Origin: Propionibacteriaceae bacterium | GTDB lineage: Bacteria > Actinomycetota > Actinomycetes > Propionibacteriales > Propionibacteriaceae | Direction: 5' to 3' | DNA: 12,970 bases | Assembly (NCBI GenBank): GCA_031260385.1 | Contig: JAIRKB010000247.1 | Location: 1-12,970, forward strand | In this document: in pieces, positions 1-5,940 of the stretch | Position numbering within the stretch: position 1 is the stretch's first letter | Layout: each line of letters starts with the position of its first letter | Program-made: the position numbers and the translations under genes | Notes under the pieces: generated by a model | Database searches by the model: none | Told to the model about the DNA's origin: nothing | The model's input: only the letters and a program-made list of their open reading frames with translations

Positions 1-849
1 TTTGACCTTGCCATCCACTTAGCGGGCATCATTGACATTGGCTCTGGCCACCGCAAGCTCGTTGAGCGGGTCAATGTCCAAGGGACCGAAAATGTCGCCA
101 CCTGGTGTCGAAGCCACGGCATCAAACTGATCTATTGCAGTTCCGTCCACGCCATCCCACCCTTGCCTCACTGGCAGGTGATGGCCGAGCCAGCCGTGTT
201 TGATCCCAACAAAGTCAAGGGGTTGTATTCAAAGACCAAAGCCGAAGCCACTCGGCGCATCCTAGAGCAGACAACAGCCGGTCTTGACGCGATGGTGGCG
301 ATGCCCGCCGGAATCATCGGCCCCGGCGAGCGTCGGCTGTCGAATATCGGCCAGTTAATCGTTGATCTGATCTGCCGCGGCCTGGTCGCCTATATCGATG
401 GTAAATACAACTTCGTCGACGTTCGTGATGTCAGCGCTGGGATAGTCCGCATGATCAATCACTGGGATAGTGGTCAAACCTATGTCCTTGCGGGTCGGGA
501 AATCACTGTCGCCAACCTGTTGCGGACGGTGTCGGAAGCTTCCGGCGCCCCGATGCCCAAGGTTCGCTTGCCGTACGGGTTCGTGCTTGCCACCAGCCAT
601 CTGGCGGAACTGCACTATCTCGTCCACCGCAAGAAACCCCTTTACACCCACTACTCCATCAAGACTCTACGCACCAACTGTCGTTTCTCGTCCCAGAAGG
701 CCCACGATGCCTTTGGCTATACTGTCCGTCCGCTCGAAGACAGTCTGCGGGAGATGACAAGTTGGATCATGGATCACTACATTGAGCAAGCCAACATCAC
801 CTATAGAGCCGTCCCCTTCCGCGCCGCAGTTCAGGCGACCTTAGTCTAG
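1..849 (+). CDS. NAD(P)-dependent epimerase/dehydratase (extended SDR), 5' truncated by the window
   Basis: The frame is open from the first base, so the gene starts upstream; a TTG at 163 is internal and not the real start. The 282 visible codons lack the N-terminal Rossmann glycine motif but carry later SDR marks: HLAG (core-sheet region) near the beginning, an SSVHA segment supplying the catalytic serine, the YSKTK segment (YxxxK pair), and NFVDVRDVSAG, typical of extended SDRs such as dihydroflavonol-reductase-like or 3-beta-HSD-like epimerase/dehydratases. By family these proteins use NAD(P) to oxidise, reduce or epimerise a sugar nucleotide or a steroid/flavonoid-like alcohol; the substrate cannot be told here. 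The 3' end overlaps by 9 bp the convergent phosphatidyltransferase gene, so the two cannot share an mRNA. Family assignment is firm, the function is not. Confidence 0.85.
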   Translation, partial: FDLAIHLAGIIDIGSGHRKLVERVNVQGTENVATWCRSHGIKLIYCSSVHAIPPLPHWQVMAEPAVFDPNKVKGLYSKTKAEATRRILEQTTAGLDAMVAMPAGIIGPGERRLSNIGQLIVDLICRGLVAYIDGKYNFVDVRDVSAGIVRMINHWDSGQTYVLAGREITVANLLRTVSEASGAPMPKVRLPYGFVLATSHLAELHYLVHRKKPLYTHYSIKTLRTNCRFSSQKAHDAFGYTVRPLEDSLREMTSWIMDHYIEQANITYRAVPFRAAVQATLV

Positions 850-1509
850 ATCGGTAGGAGACTTCCGTAAGGGATACTTCTGGAAGCCGTGGCCCTTGAA
901 GTCAACGTCATAATCCGCCGAACGGACGATATAGACAATCTCGTCGATCGTGGCATAGGCCATGAGTAAGGCCAAGGCGAAGATTGACCAGACCGGTGTG
1001 GTCCGGGTGAAGGCCATACAGGGCACCAGGATGTACGCCAGGGCAGCAAACGCCTTGTGGGGGAAGGAGTGAAGCAGATTCCCTGTGTTCTGGAACTTTT
1101 GGGCGAAAGGCAAAGCAGTGAATTTCGTGGCGAGGATGATTACCACTAAGCCGACGTTGAGCCACATCGAGAAAGTGGTTTCGGCGTCCCTGCCGAAGTA
1201 GAGGATGCAGCACATTACTCCGATGACCAAGAGCAAGGCATCGCCGATGACATCGAGCAAGGCCCCAAACTCTGACTTGGCATTCAGTCGGCGCGCTAGA
1301 GTGCCATCAACCTTGTCGGTCGCGACGAGGAAGAGGAAGACCAGAATCCAAATCAGGGGTACGGCCGTATACTCGCCTAACAGTGGCAGGCGGATGGTTA
1401 AGGTCCAGGCCTCCCACATCAAGAATGGCAGAGCAATGGAGCCGAAGATGCGGATGAGGGAGGCGATATTCGGCAGGTATCTCACAAAACCGACAGCTTG
1501 ATTTTCCAC
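841..1509 (-). CDS. CDP-alcohol phosphatidyltransferase family membrane protein
   Basis: This 222-residue integral membrane protein carries the complete family signature: D65xxD68G69xxA72R73, then eight residues to G82, xxx, D86, xxx, D90. These aspartates bind the metal and the CDP-alcohol in all members. The N-terminus (PNIASLIRIFGSIALPF) resembles the PNxLTxxR start of PgsA-like phosphatidylglycerophosphate synthases, and several hydrophobic segments follow (about residues 20-35, 48-63, 88-105, 117-130, 150-165, 170-190). The likely reaction is transfer of a phosphatidyl or phospho-alcohol group from a CDP-activated donor to an alcohol acceptor at the membrane; whether it makes PG-phosphate, a phosphoinositide or another lipid is not decided. 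The start is GTG at 1507-1509, supported by AAGGAG five bases upstream (1515-1520 on the + strand). The gene is convergent with the upstream SDR gene. Confidence 0.88.
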   Translation of the reverse strand: MENQAVGFVRYLPNIASLIRIFGSIALPFLMWEAWTLTIRLPLLGEYTAVPLIWILVFLFLVATDKVDGTLARRLNAKSEFGALLDVIGDALLLVIGVMCCILYFGRDAETTFSMWLNVGLVVIILATKFTALPFAQKFQNTGNLLHSFPHKAFAALAYILVPCMAFTRTTPVWSIFALALLMAYATIDEIVYIVRSADYDVDFKGHGFQKYPLRKSPTDLD

Positions 1510-1530
1510 GGGAACTCCTTAATCTCATCG

Positions 1531-1577
1531 GGTGGTCCGGGTTGGCTCGCAGAACCCTGATTCGAACCCGGTGGTCC
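1531..1577 (-). promoter_or_regulatory. Structured leader of the phosphatidyltransferase gene
   Basis: Within the 5' untranslated region, on the minus strand, CCGGGTT (1571-1565) can pair with AACCCGG (1543-1537) around a 21-nt loop. An alternative smaller pairing of GGGTT with AACCC (1557-1553 with 1543-1539) uses the same strand. The octamer GGACCACC occurs twice, at 1577-1570 and 1538-1531. The element ends shortly before the AAGGAG ribosome binding site. It could be a leader hairpin or a remnant of something else; no known riboswitch is recognised. The GGTTCGAAT in the loop looks like a tRNA T-loop, but no tRNA folds here. Confidence 0.3.
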
Positions 1578-1657
1578 CTTCGCGCAATGTTACCTGACCG
1601 CTCCCCCAACCAAAAGGCCCCTCATCTCAGCAAGTTCTTCCCTAATCCTGATAGATG

Positions 1658-1685
1658 ATTATCCGGTTATTTCTAGTAAAGGTAA
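1658..1685 (-). promoter_or_regulatory. Possible promoter for the phosphatidyltransferase gene
   Basis: On the minus strand GATAAT (1663-1658) is a 5/6 match to a sigma-70 -10 box. A weak -35 candidate TTACCT (1685-1680) lies 16 bases upstream. This would give a leader of about 140 nt before the GTG start, containing the hairpin at 1531-1577. The -35 match is poor, so this is tentative. Confidence 0.28.
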
Positions 1686-1751
1686 GCTGTTATCCTTCGC
1701 GAGAAAACGGTAGACTCGTATTCACCCAGCGTTGGGGGGCAGGGGGGAAAT

Positions 1752-2312
1752 ATGGAGTTGAATGAGCGGATTTCGAGACTAGATTCTGAGCAGATCATTT
1801 TTGGGAGCATCTTTGGCTTAGCCAATCGCCTCCAGCGGATCCTCGATGCTGTCTTGCCCGAACTCACCGCTAAGCAATGGTGGCTACTCACCGCCCTCGC
1901 CGGGTTCGATGAACCACCGACCTTAACGGCGCTCGCCGAAGCTAGCGACACCTCACACCAGAATGTCCGGCAGTTGCTCAACAAGCTCGAAGCCAAAGGG
2001 TTTGTTTCATTGGTAACCGATCCGAAAGATGCTCGAGCCTGTCGAATCCAGGTGACCGCCAAGGCAGACCAATGGCGTGGCGAAACTGCCGAAGCCCACC
2101 AATTACTCCAGATCATCGCCAGCCAGCTCAGCCCTCCCGAGTTGGAAACCCTAGGAATTAATCTGGCACAGATTCACTCCGCCCTCGGCCAGGTAGACCC
2201 CAGCTTGCCACTTAGCTCGCAGCTACCCACCAACCAAGATCAGGATCCCTCACCCCCGTCTCCGCCTCGCCGTTGCCGCCTATTTGCCTATTTACGGCGA
2301 TCCCGCCATTGA
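1752..2312 (+). CDS. MarR-family transcriptional regulator
   Basis: The first about 148 residues read as a MarR protein: a helical N-terminus, then a winged helix-turn-helix with LTALAEASDTSHQNVRQLLN as the helix pair (about 58-77), a following helix ending in GFV, and a wing around DPKDARACRIQVT (90-102), then long C-terminal dimerisation helices (about 108-147). Such proteins are dimeric DNA-binding regulators, often repressors relieved by small aromatic ligands; the target here is unknown. The ATG is preceded by AGGGGGG at a spacing of about five bases. The last 35 residues are proline-rich, then basic, unlike a normal MarR end. The overlapping frame looks more gene-like there, so the 3' end may have suffered a frameshift. 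It lies about 96 bp upstream of the GH4 gene with a separate promoter between, so it need not regulate the sugar cluster. Confidence 0.85.
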   Translation: MELNERISRLDSEQIIFGSIFGLANRLQRILDAVLPELTAKQWWLLTALAGFDEPPTLTALAEASDTSHQNVRQLLNKLEAKGFVSLVTDPKDARACRIQVTAKADQWRGETAEAHQLLQIIASQLSPPELETLGINLAQIHSALGQVDPSLPLSSQLPTNQDQDPSPPSPPRRCRLFAYLRRSRH

Positions 2313-2361
2313 GTCGATCATTAACGAATATGTGAACTCTATTGCTCGCATGCGGCAATAG
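2197..2361 (+). other. Open frame with coding-like codon use overlapping the MarR 3' end
   Basis: In the frame one base ahead of the MarR gene, codons run without a stop from 2197 to the TAG at 2359-2361. The second half (about 2260-2358) encodes a plausible helical segment ending in GDPAIESIINEYVNSIARMRQ, with codon choice like that of neighbouring genes. There is no convincing start or ribosome binding site in this frame. It may be the original C-terminus of the MarR protein separated by a frameshift, a gene remnant, or chance. Confidence 0.2.
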
Positions 2362-2369
2362 CGTAGAAT
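2339..2369 (+). promoter_or_regulatory. Promoter with overlapping palindromic operator before the GH4 gene
   Basis: TTGCTC (2342-2347) and TAGAAT (2364-2369, 5/6 match) form a sigma-70-type promoter with a 16-base spacer. A perfect 7-bp inverted repeat, CTATTGC-N9-GCAATAG (2339-2361), covers the -35 box and the spacer, the usual place for a repressor operator. The ROK protein encoded two genes downstream, or the adjacent MarR protein, is the obvious candidate binder. The GH4 gene follows with AAGGAG at 2399-2404. Confidence 0.5.
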
Positions 2370-2408
2370 CGAACACGCAGGGAAAAACGATGGTTTCAAA
2401 GGAGAAAT

Positions 2409-3683
2409 ATGAAGCTGACCATCGTCGGTGGCGGATCAACCTACACCCCAGAGCTGGTAGATGGATTGGCCCGCCTCCGTGGCGTCGTGCCGCTAGAAGA
2501 GGTCTGTCTGAGTGATCTCGATGTTCACCGGATGGAAACCGTCGCTGGCTTGTCACGGCGAATGTTTGATCGCGATGACTATGAGGTGGCAGTCACGACG
2601 ACCGCCGATCCGACTCGCGCGATTGATGGTGCCGATATCGTGCTCTTTCAACTGCGCATTGGTGGTCAGATTGCCCGGCGCAGTGATGAACTCTTCCCCC
2701 ACTGCTGCTCCGTCATCGGCCAAGAAACCACCGGCCCGGGAGGGTTTGCCAAAGCGCTGCGCACCGTTCCTGTCATCTTGGACCTAGCCGAGATTGTCCG
2801 CGAGCGCGCTAAGCCTGAGGCGTGGATCATCGATTTCACTAATCCGGTGGGCATCGTTACCCGCGCCCTGCTAGAAGCTGGCCATCGCGCGGTCGGACTT
2901 TGCAACCAGGCGATCGGTTTCCAACGGCTCTTCGCTGGGCTCCTCGGCGTGGCCTGGGATGAGGTGGATCTCGATCACATCGGGCTCAACCACCTACTCT
3001 GGGAGCGTGCCGCCTGGGTTGATGGGATTGACCGTCTAGGTGAGTTGCGAGCCAACCATGCGGCGGCCTTAGCCCAATATGTTGGTCTGCCGCCCGCCCT
3101 AATCGACCTTCAGCAAGCCGTACCCTGCCCCTACCTGCACTATTACTACACCCACGATGAGATTCTCGCCCAGCAAATGGCACCGGATGCGATCCCGAGG
3201 GCTGAACAGGTGATGGCAGTCGAAGCCGCCTTACTGACGAAGTATGCTGACCCGTCCCTAAACACCAAACCGCCGGAGTTGGCAGAGCGCGGCGGTGCCT
3301 ACTACTCGGAAGCCGCCGTTAATTTGATGGCTTCGCTAATGACTGACCGCCGGGATCGTCAGGTCGTCAACGTCCGCAATGATGGCGTCTTGCCCTTCCT
3401 ACCCGATGATCACGTGATCGAGGTTCCGGCCCGGATCGGCTCGTCGGCGATCACTACCGACGACTCCCCCGCTCGTCGGCCCCTTGATGATGCGGCAGCC
3501 GGCCTGATCGCTCACGTCGCCGCGTACGAACGCTTGGCTCTCGAGGCGGCAACCAGAGGCGGTCGGGATCGGCTGGTGGCAGCCCTGCTGGCCCATCCCT
3601 TAGTCGGCCAGTTCGACAAAGCTAACAAACTGGCAGACGAGTTGATCCGCCAAAACCGCCCCTACTTACCCTGGGCAAACTAA
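2409..3683 (+). CDS. Glycoside hydrolase family 4, 6-phospho-beta-glucosidase-like
   Basis: The 424-residue protein has the GH4 architecture. The N-terminal NAD-binding start is IVGGGSTYTPELVDGL (5-20); further motifs are GGQIARRSDE (85-94), IGQETTGPGGFAKALRT (103-119), FTNPVGIVTRALL (143-155), GLCNQAIG with C165 and N166 (163-170), GLNHLLW with H195 (192-198) and PYLHYYYTHDE (241-251). By family, C165 and H195 are the Mn2+ ligands, one tyrosine of the YYY cluster is the catalytic base, and hydrolysis proceeds by NAD-dependent oxidation at C3 and elimination. The QETTGPGG and KPPELAERGGAYYSEAA segments place it nearer the CelF/LicH/BglT 6-phospho-beta-glucosidases than the alpha-glucosidase or alpha-galactosidase branch. 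The start has AAGGAG four bases upstream. The ROK gene follows after 18 bp, so they are probably co-transcribed. The enzyme is cytosolic; the exact sugar is not known. Confidence 0.9.
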   Translation: MKLTIVGGGSTYTPELVDGLARLRGVVPLEEVCLSDLDVHRMETVAGLSRRMFDRDDYEVAVTTTADPTRAIDGADIVLFQLRIGGQIARRSDELFPHCCSVIGQETTGPGGFAKALRTVPVILDLAEIVRERAKPEAWIIDFTNPVGIVTRALLEAGHRAVGLCNQAIGFQRLFAGLLGVAWDEVDLDHIGLNHLLWERAAWVDGIDRLGELRANHAAALAQYVGLPPALIDLQQAVPCPYLHYYYTHDEILAQQMAPDAIPRAEQVMAVEAALLTKYADPSLNTKPPELAERGGAYYSEAAVNLMASLMTDRRDRQVVNVRNDGVLPFLPDDHVIEVPARIGSSAITTDDSPARRPLDDAAAGLIAHVAAYERLALEAATRGGRDRLVAALLAHPLVGQFDKANKLADELIRQNRPYLPWAN

Positions 3684-3701
3684 CGATGACGAGGTGATGT
3701 G

Positions 3702-4847
3702 ATGAAGATGCCGGAGTCTTCCGATGCGGTGGTCTTATGGGCTCTGCGCGAGCACGGCCCACTATCGCGCGATGAGTTGGCGAAGCTGACCGGCCTGAGT
3801 CTCGGAACGGTTAATCGTCATCTGGCACCTTTAACCGCCAGTGGGATTGTGGTGGTTACCGGCTATGGAATCTCCTCTGGGGGGCGCCCCCCGGAACTCT
3901 TCGCTTACCACGGTGCCGGGCAACTGATCGCCGGGGTCAGTGTCACCGACTACGGCGCCACCGTGCTAGTGCTCACCCTTGACGACCAGATCACCCAACG
4001 CCACGAGTTGACCTTCAGCGCCGCTGATGATCCGGAGGCCCGTCTGCGCTATACCGTCGATCTACTCGAAAAGGTGATTAGCCAAGCGGATGGACGTCTA
4101 GCCAGCATCGGGGTCGCCGTGCCGGGTGTGGTCGGATCAAATGGCACCGTCACTGCCATCCACGAACTCGGCTGGGACCGCCTCGCCTTGGGAGCCTTGT
4201 TATCTCGCCACGCTGGCGGCTTACCAGTCACCCTTAGTAATGACGCCAACTGCCTAGCGATTGCCGAGCACCGCCGGGGCGCCGGGCGCGGAATAGACAA
4301 TCTGGTGGCGCTAGTCGCTCGCAACGGTCTGGGTGCGGGTTTGATCACCAATGGGCAGCTGTATGGCGGTGCGAACCAGGAGGCTGGCGAAATCGGTTAT
4401 CTTCTGACCGAGCGCGCTTCGCTGCGTCGGCTCTTCCCAGAACGCGGCGAACTCGAGCAACGCCTCGGTCAAGCCCGCTCCCACGCGGCGAAAGCGCTGG
4501 GAGTGGAAACCGATCAAGTCGGCTTGCCGTCGCTGATCAGGCTCGGGCGCGATAACCCAACGGCCAGCGATACCGCTGACGAGTTACTCGACCTCACTGC
4601 CCTAGCGATCTCCGCTATGTGCGTGGTGCTGGATCCTGAGTTGATCATCCTCGGCGGTGACGGCGACGCGATCGGCACCGCCGCCTTGATTGCGGGGATC
4701 AGGGAGCGCCTGATCGGGAGGATCCTGCGTGTCCCCCGGCTCGAACCGGCCGCTCTTGGCACTGATGCGATTATGATTGGAGCGGCTTATCTTTCGGTAT
4801 CGAGGCTCGGGCACCGCAACTGGCTCCCAACCAGTCTCCTCGGGTAA
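3702..4847 (+). CDS. ROK-family transcriptional regulator lacking the zinc motif
   Basis: The N-terminal winged helix (about 9-68) has LSRDELAKLTGLSLGTVNRHL as the helix pair (21-41) and the SGGRPPELF wing end typical of ROK regulators. A ROK/actin-like ATPase fold follows, with GVAVPGVVG, NDANCLAIAEHRRGAGRG, NGLGAGLITNGQLYGGANQEAGEIG and LIILGGDGDAIG. ROK regulators of the NagC/XylR type usually repress sugar genes and release DNA on binding a sugar or sugar phosphate. The hallmark ExGH...CxCGxxGCxE zinc site is absent: the ExGH position reads E230-I-G-Y233 and no cysteine cluster follows. The start is taken as ATG 3702, with GAGGTG (3691-3696) five bases upstream; the GTG at 3699 would be only two bases from it. 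It probably controls this cluster. Family assignment is secure, the effector unknown. Confidence 0.9.
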   Translation: MKMPESSDAVVLWALREHGPLSRDELAKLTGLSLGTVNRHLAPLTASGIVVVTGYGISSGGRPPELFAYHGAGQLIAGVSVTDYGATVLVLTLDDQITQRHELTFSAADDPEARLRYTVDLLEKVISQADGRLASIGVAVPGVVGSNGTVTAIHELGWDRLALGALLSRHAGGLPVTLSNDANCLAIAEHRRGAGRGIDNLVALVARNGLGAGLITNGQLYGGANQEAGEIGYLLTERASLRRLFPERGELEQRLGQARSHAAKALGVETDQVGLPSLIRLGRDNPTASDTADELLDLTALAISAMCVVLDPELIILGGDGDAIGTAALIAGIRERLIGRILRVPRLEPAALGTDAIMIGAAYLSVSRLGHRNWLPTSLLG

Positions 4848-4852
4848 CGGTT

Positions 4853-4868
4853 TGGTCACATTTGACCA
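4853..4868. promoter_or_regulatory. Inverted repeat just after the ROK gene
   Basis: TGGTCA-CATT-TGACCA is a perfect 6-bp inverted repeat starting 5 bp after the ROK stop codon and followed by TTTTCT. It could be a weak intrinsic terminator (short AT-rich stem, short T run) separating the GH4-ROK transcript from the kinase, or an operator for the kinase promoter. Confidence 0.4.
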
Positions 4869-4885
4869 TTTTCTATTGCCTTAGG

Positions 4886-4924
4886 TGGGTAGATTGTCAT
4901 ACATTTACCCATACGTGCTGATAA
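4886..4924 (+). promoter_or_regulatory. Dyad operator and possible promoter before the kinase gene
   Basis: TGGGTAGAT (4886-4894) and ATTTACCCA (4903-4911) are inverted copies matching at 8 of 9 positions, with the half-site centres about 17 bp apart, as for a dimeric regulator. A possible extended promoter overlaps it: TTGTCA (4894-4899, 5/6) and TGATAA (4919-4924) preceded by TGC, with a long 19-base spacer. The dyad is clear in the sequence; the promoter boxes are tentative. The regulator is probably the ROK protein encoded next door. Confidence 0.42.
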
Positions 4925-4965
4925 AGTAAAAGTCAAAAGTCCAATGGCGGACAAGAGGGGTACGA

Positions 4966-5862
4966 ATGGAAGTCGGAATCGACATCGGAGGGACCAATAC
5001 CCGAGTATTGGTTACCGACGACGGGGTGCCGGTCAGCAATGCCCGCGTCCTCACCGCTTCCTGGCGCCATGGCACCTTAACCTCCGATCCCAGTAATGCT
5101 CGCCGCCTCCTTGACCTCATCCCCGAACCAGTAGTCGGGCGCCTAGACGTTCCAATCGCCGTCGGTGCTCACGGCTGCGACACCCAAAACCAATGCCAGA
5201 CCTTACAGACTTGGATCAGTCGCGAACATCCTGGCCCCGTGCTGGTGGTCAATGACTCCGAGCTATTTGGTCCGGCCCTCGGCCTATTTTCGACCATCGC
5301 CGTGGTCTGCGGCACCGGTTCGATTGTCGTCGGGCGTAATAGCGCCGGAGAGATCATCAAGGTTGGGGGCTTCGGCTGGATTCTTGACGATCCCGGCGCC
5401 GCCCCAGGAGTGGTGCGCGCCGCAGTCATCGCGATCATGCGTGAGCACGACAACGATGCCGAACCGGGCATCCTCGCCCACCTGCTGATGGGCCACTACG
5501 GATCGACTGATCCGGTTGAACTCGGCTACGACTTCACCGCCGATGCCGATATCACCCGCTGGGGAGCGCTCGCTCCCCTAGTCTTCCAGGCCGCTGAAGC
5601 CGGTGATCAACTAGCTTTGGACATCATCCGAACCGATGGAGGTCGGCTCGCTGAAGATGTCATTCGCCTGCGTGCTAAAGGGGTCCGCAGTGCTGATGTT
5701 GTCATGGCTGGTGGTGTTATCACTGCCCAGCCCCTACTAGAGCGTTCCTTTACTGAAGCGCTCGCCAGAATGGACCCAACGCTACGCGTCCATGTTTTAC
5801 GCGACCCTCCCGTCAACGGCGCTATCGCCCTGGCACGGTCGCTACCCGCTCGCGGGAGTTAA
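4966..5862 (+). CDS. BadF/BadG/BcrA/BcrD-type ATPase, probable (amino-)sugar kinase
   Basis: The 298-residue protein has the hexokinase-type phosphate-1 loop GIDIGGTNTRVLVTDDG (4-20), a VVNDSEL segment (94-100) whose D97 lies where the catalytic aspartate of N-acetylglucosamine kinases sits, the phosphate-2 loop CGTGSIVVGRN (115-125), GGFGWIL (134-140) and an adenosine motif VVMAGGVITAQPLLERSF near the C-terminus. The length fits the eukaryote-like NAGK/MurK branch of the BadF family, which phosphorylates GlcNAc, MurNAc or glucosamine with ATP. The usual GDEGSG after the GW motif reads DDPGAAPG instead. The ATG has GAGGGG five bases upstream. Position between the regulator and the transporter suggests that it phosphorylates the imported sugar in the cytoplasm. 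The substrate is inferred only from family and context. Confidence 0.8.
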   Translation: MEVGIDIGGTNTRVLVTDDGVPVSNARVLTASWRHGTLTSDPSNARRLLDLIPEPVVGRLDVPIAVGAHGCDTQNQCQTLQTWISREHPGPVLVVNDSELFGPALGLFSTIAVVCGTGSIVVGRNSAGEIIKVGGFGWILDDPGAAPGVVRAAVIAIMREHDNDAEPGILAHLLMGHYGSTDPVELGYDFTADADITRWGALAPLVFQAAEAGDQLALDIIRTDGGRLAEDVIRLRAKGVRSADVVMAGGVITAQPLLERSFTEALARMDPTLRVHVLRDPPVNGAIALARSLPARGS

Positions 5863-5865
5863 TCC

Positions 5866-5894
5866 GTCGGATAGCCGACTTGGTCTATCCCGAC
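5866..5894 (+). promoter_or_regulatory. Mutually exclusive hairpins between kinase and solute-binding-protein genes
   Basis: GTCGG-ATAG-CCGAC (5866-5879) forms a compact hairpin starting 4 bases after the kinase stop. The same left arm can form a longer pairing, GTCGGATAG (5866-5874) with CTATCCCGAC (5885-5894), leaving one bulged base. No T run follows, so it is not a standard terminator. It may stabilise the downstream message, act as an operator, or be a simple attenuator. The AT-rich stretch after it (TTTAATATG, 5911-5919) could hold a weak -10 box. Confidence 0.4.
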
Positions 5895-5940
5895 AAACCA
5901 ACCAACACAATTTAATATGAACACAAAGGAGTATCAAAAT

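Noticed and set aside
163..165. TTG as start of the SDR gene
   Set aside because: The frame is open upstream to the window edge and the upstream residues contain conserved SDR segments, so the gene is truncated, not started here.
1531..1600. tRNA gene on the minus strand, suggested by GGTTCGAAT
   Set aside because: The bases on either side of the T-loop-like motif do not form a T stem, and no acceptor, D or anticodon arms can be drawn.
4853..4868. DasR (dre) site controlling an amino-sugar cluster
   Set aside because: The half-sites TGGTC and GACCA are present but separated by six bases instead of the two seen in the dre consensus I know.
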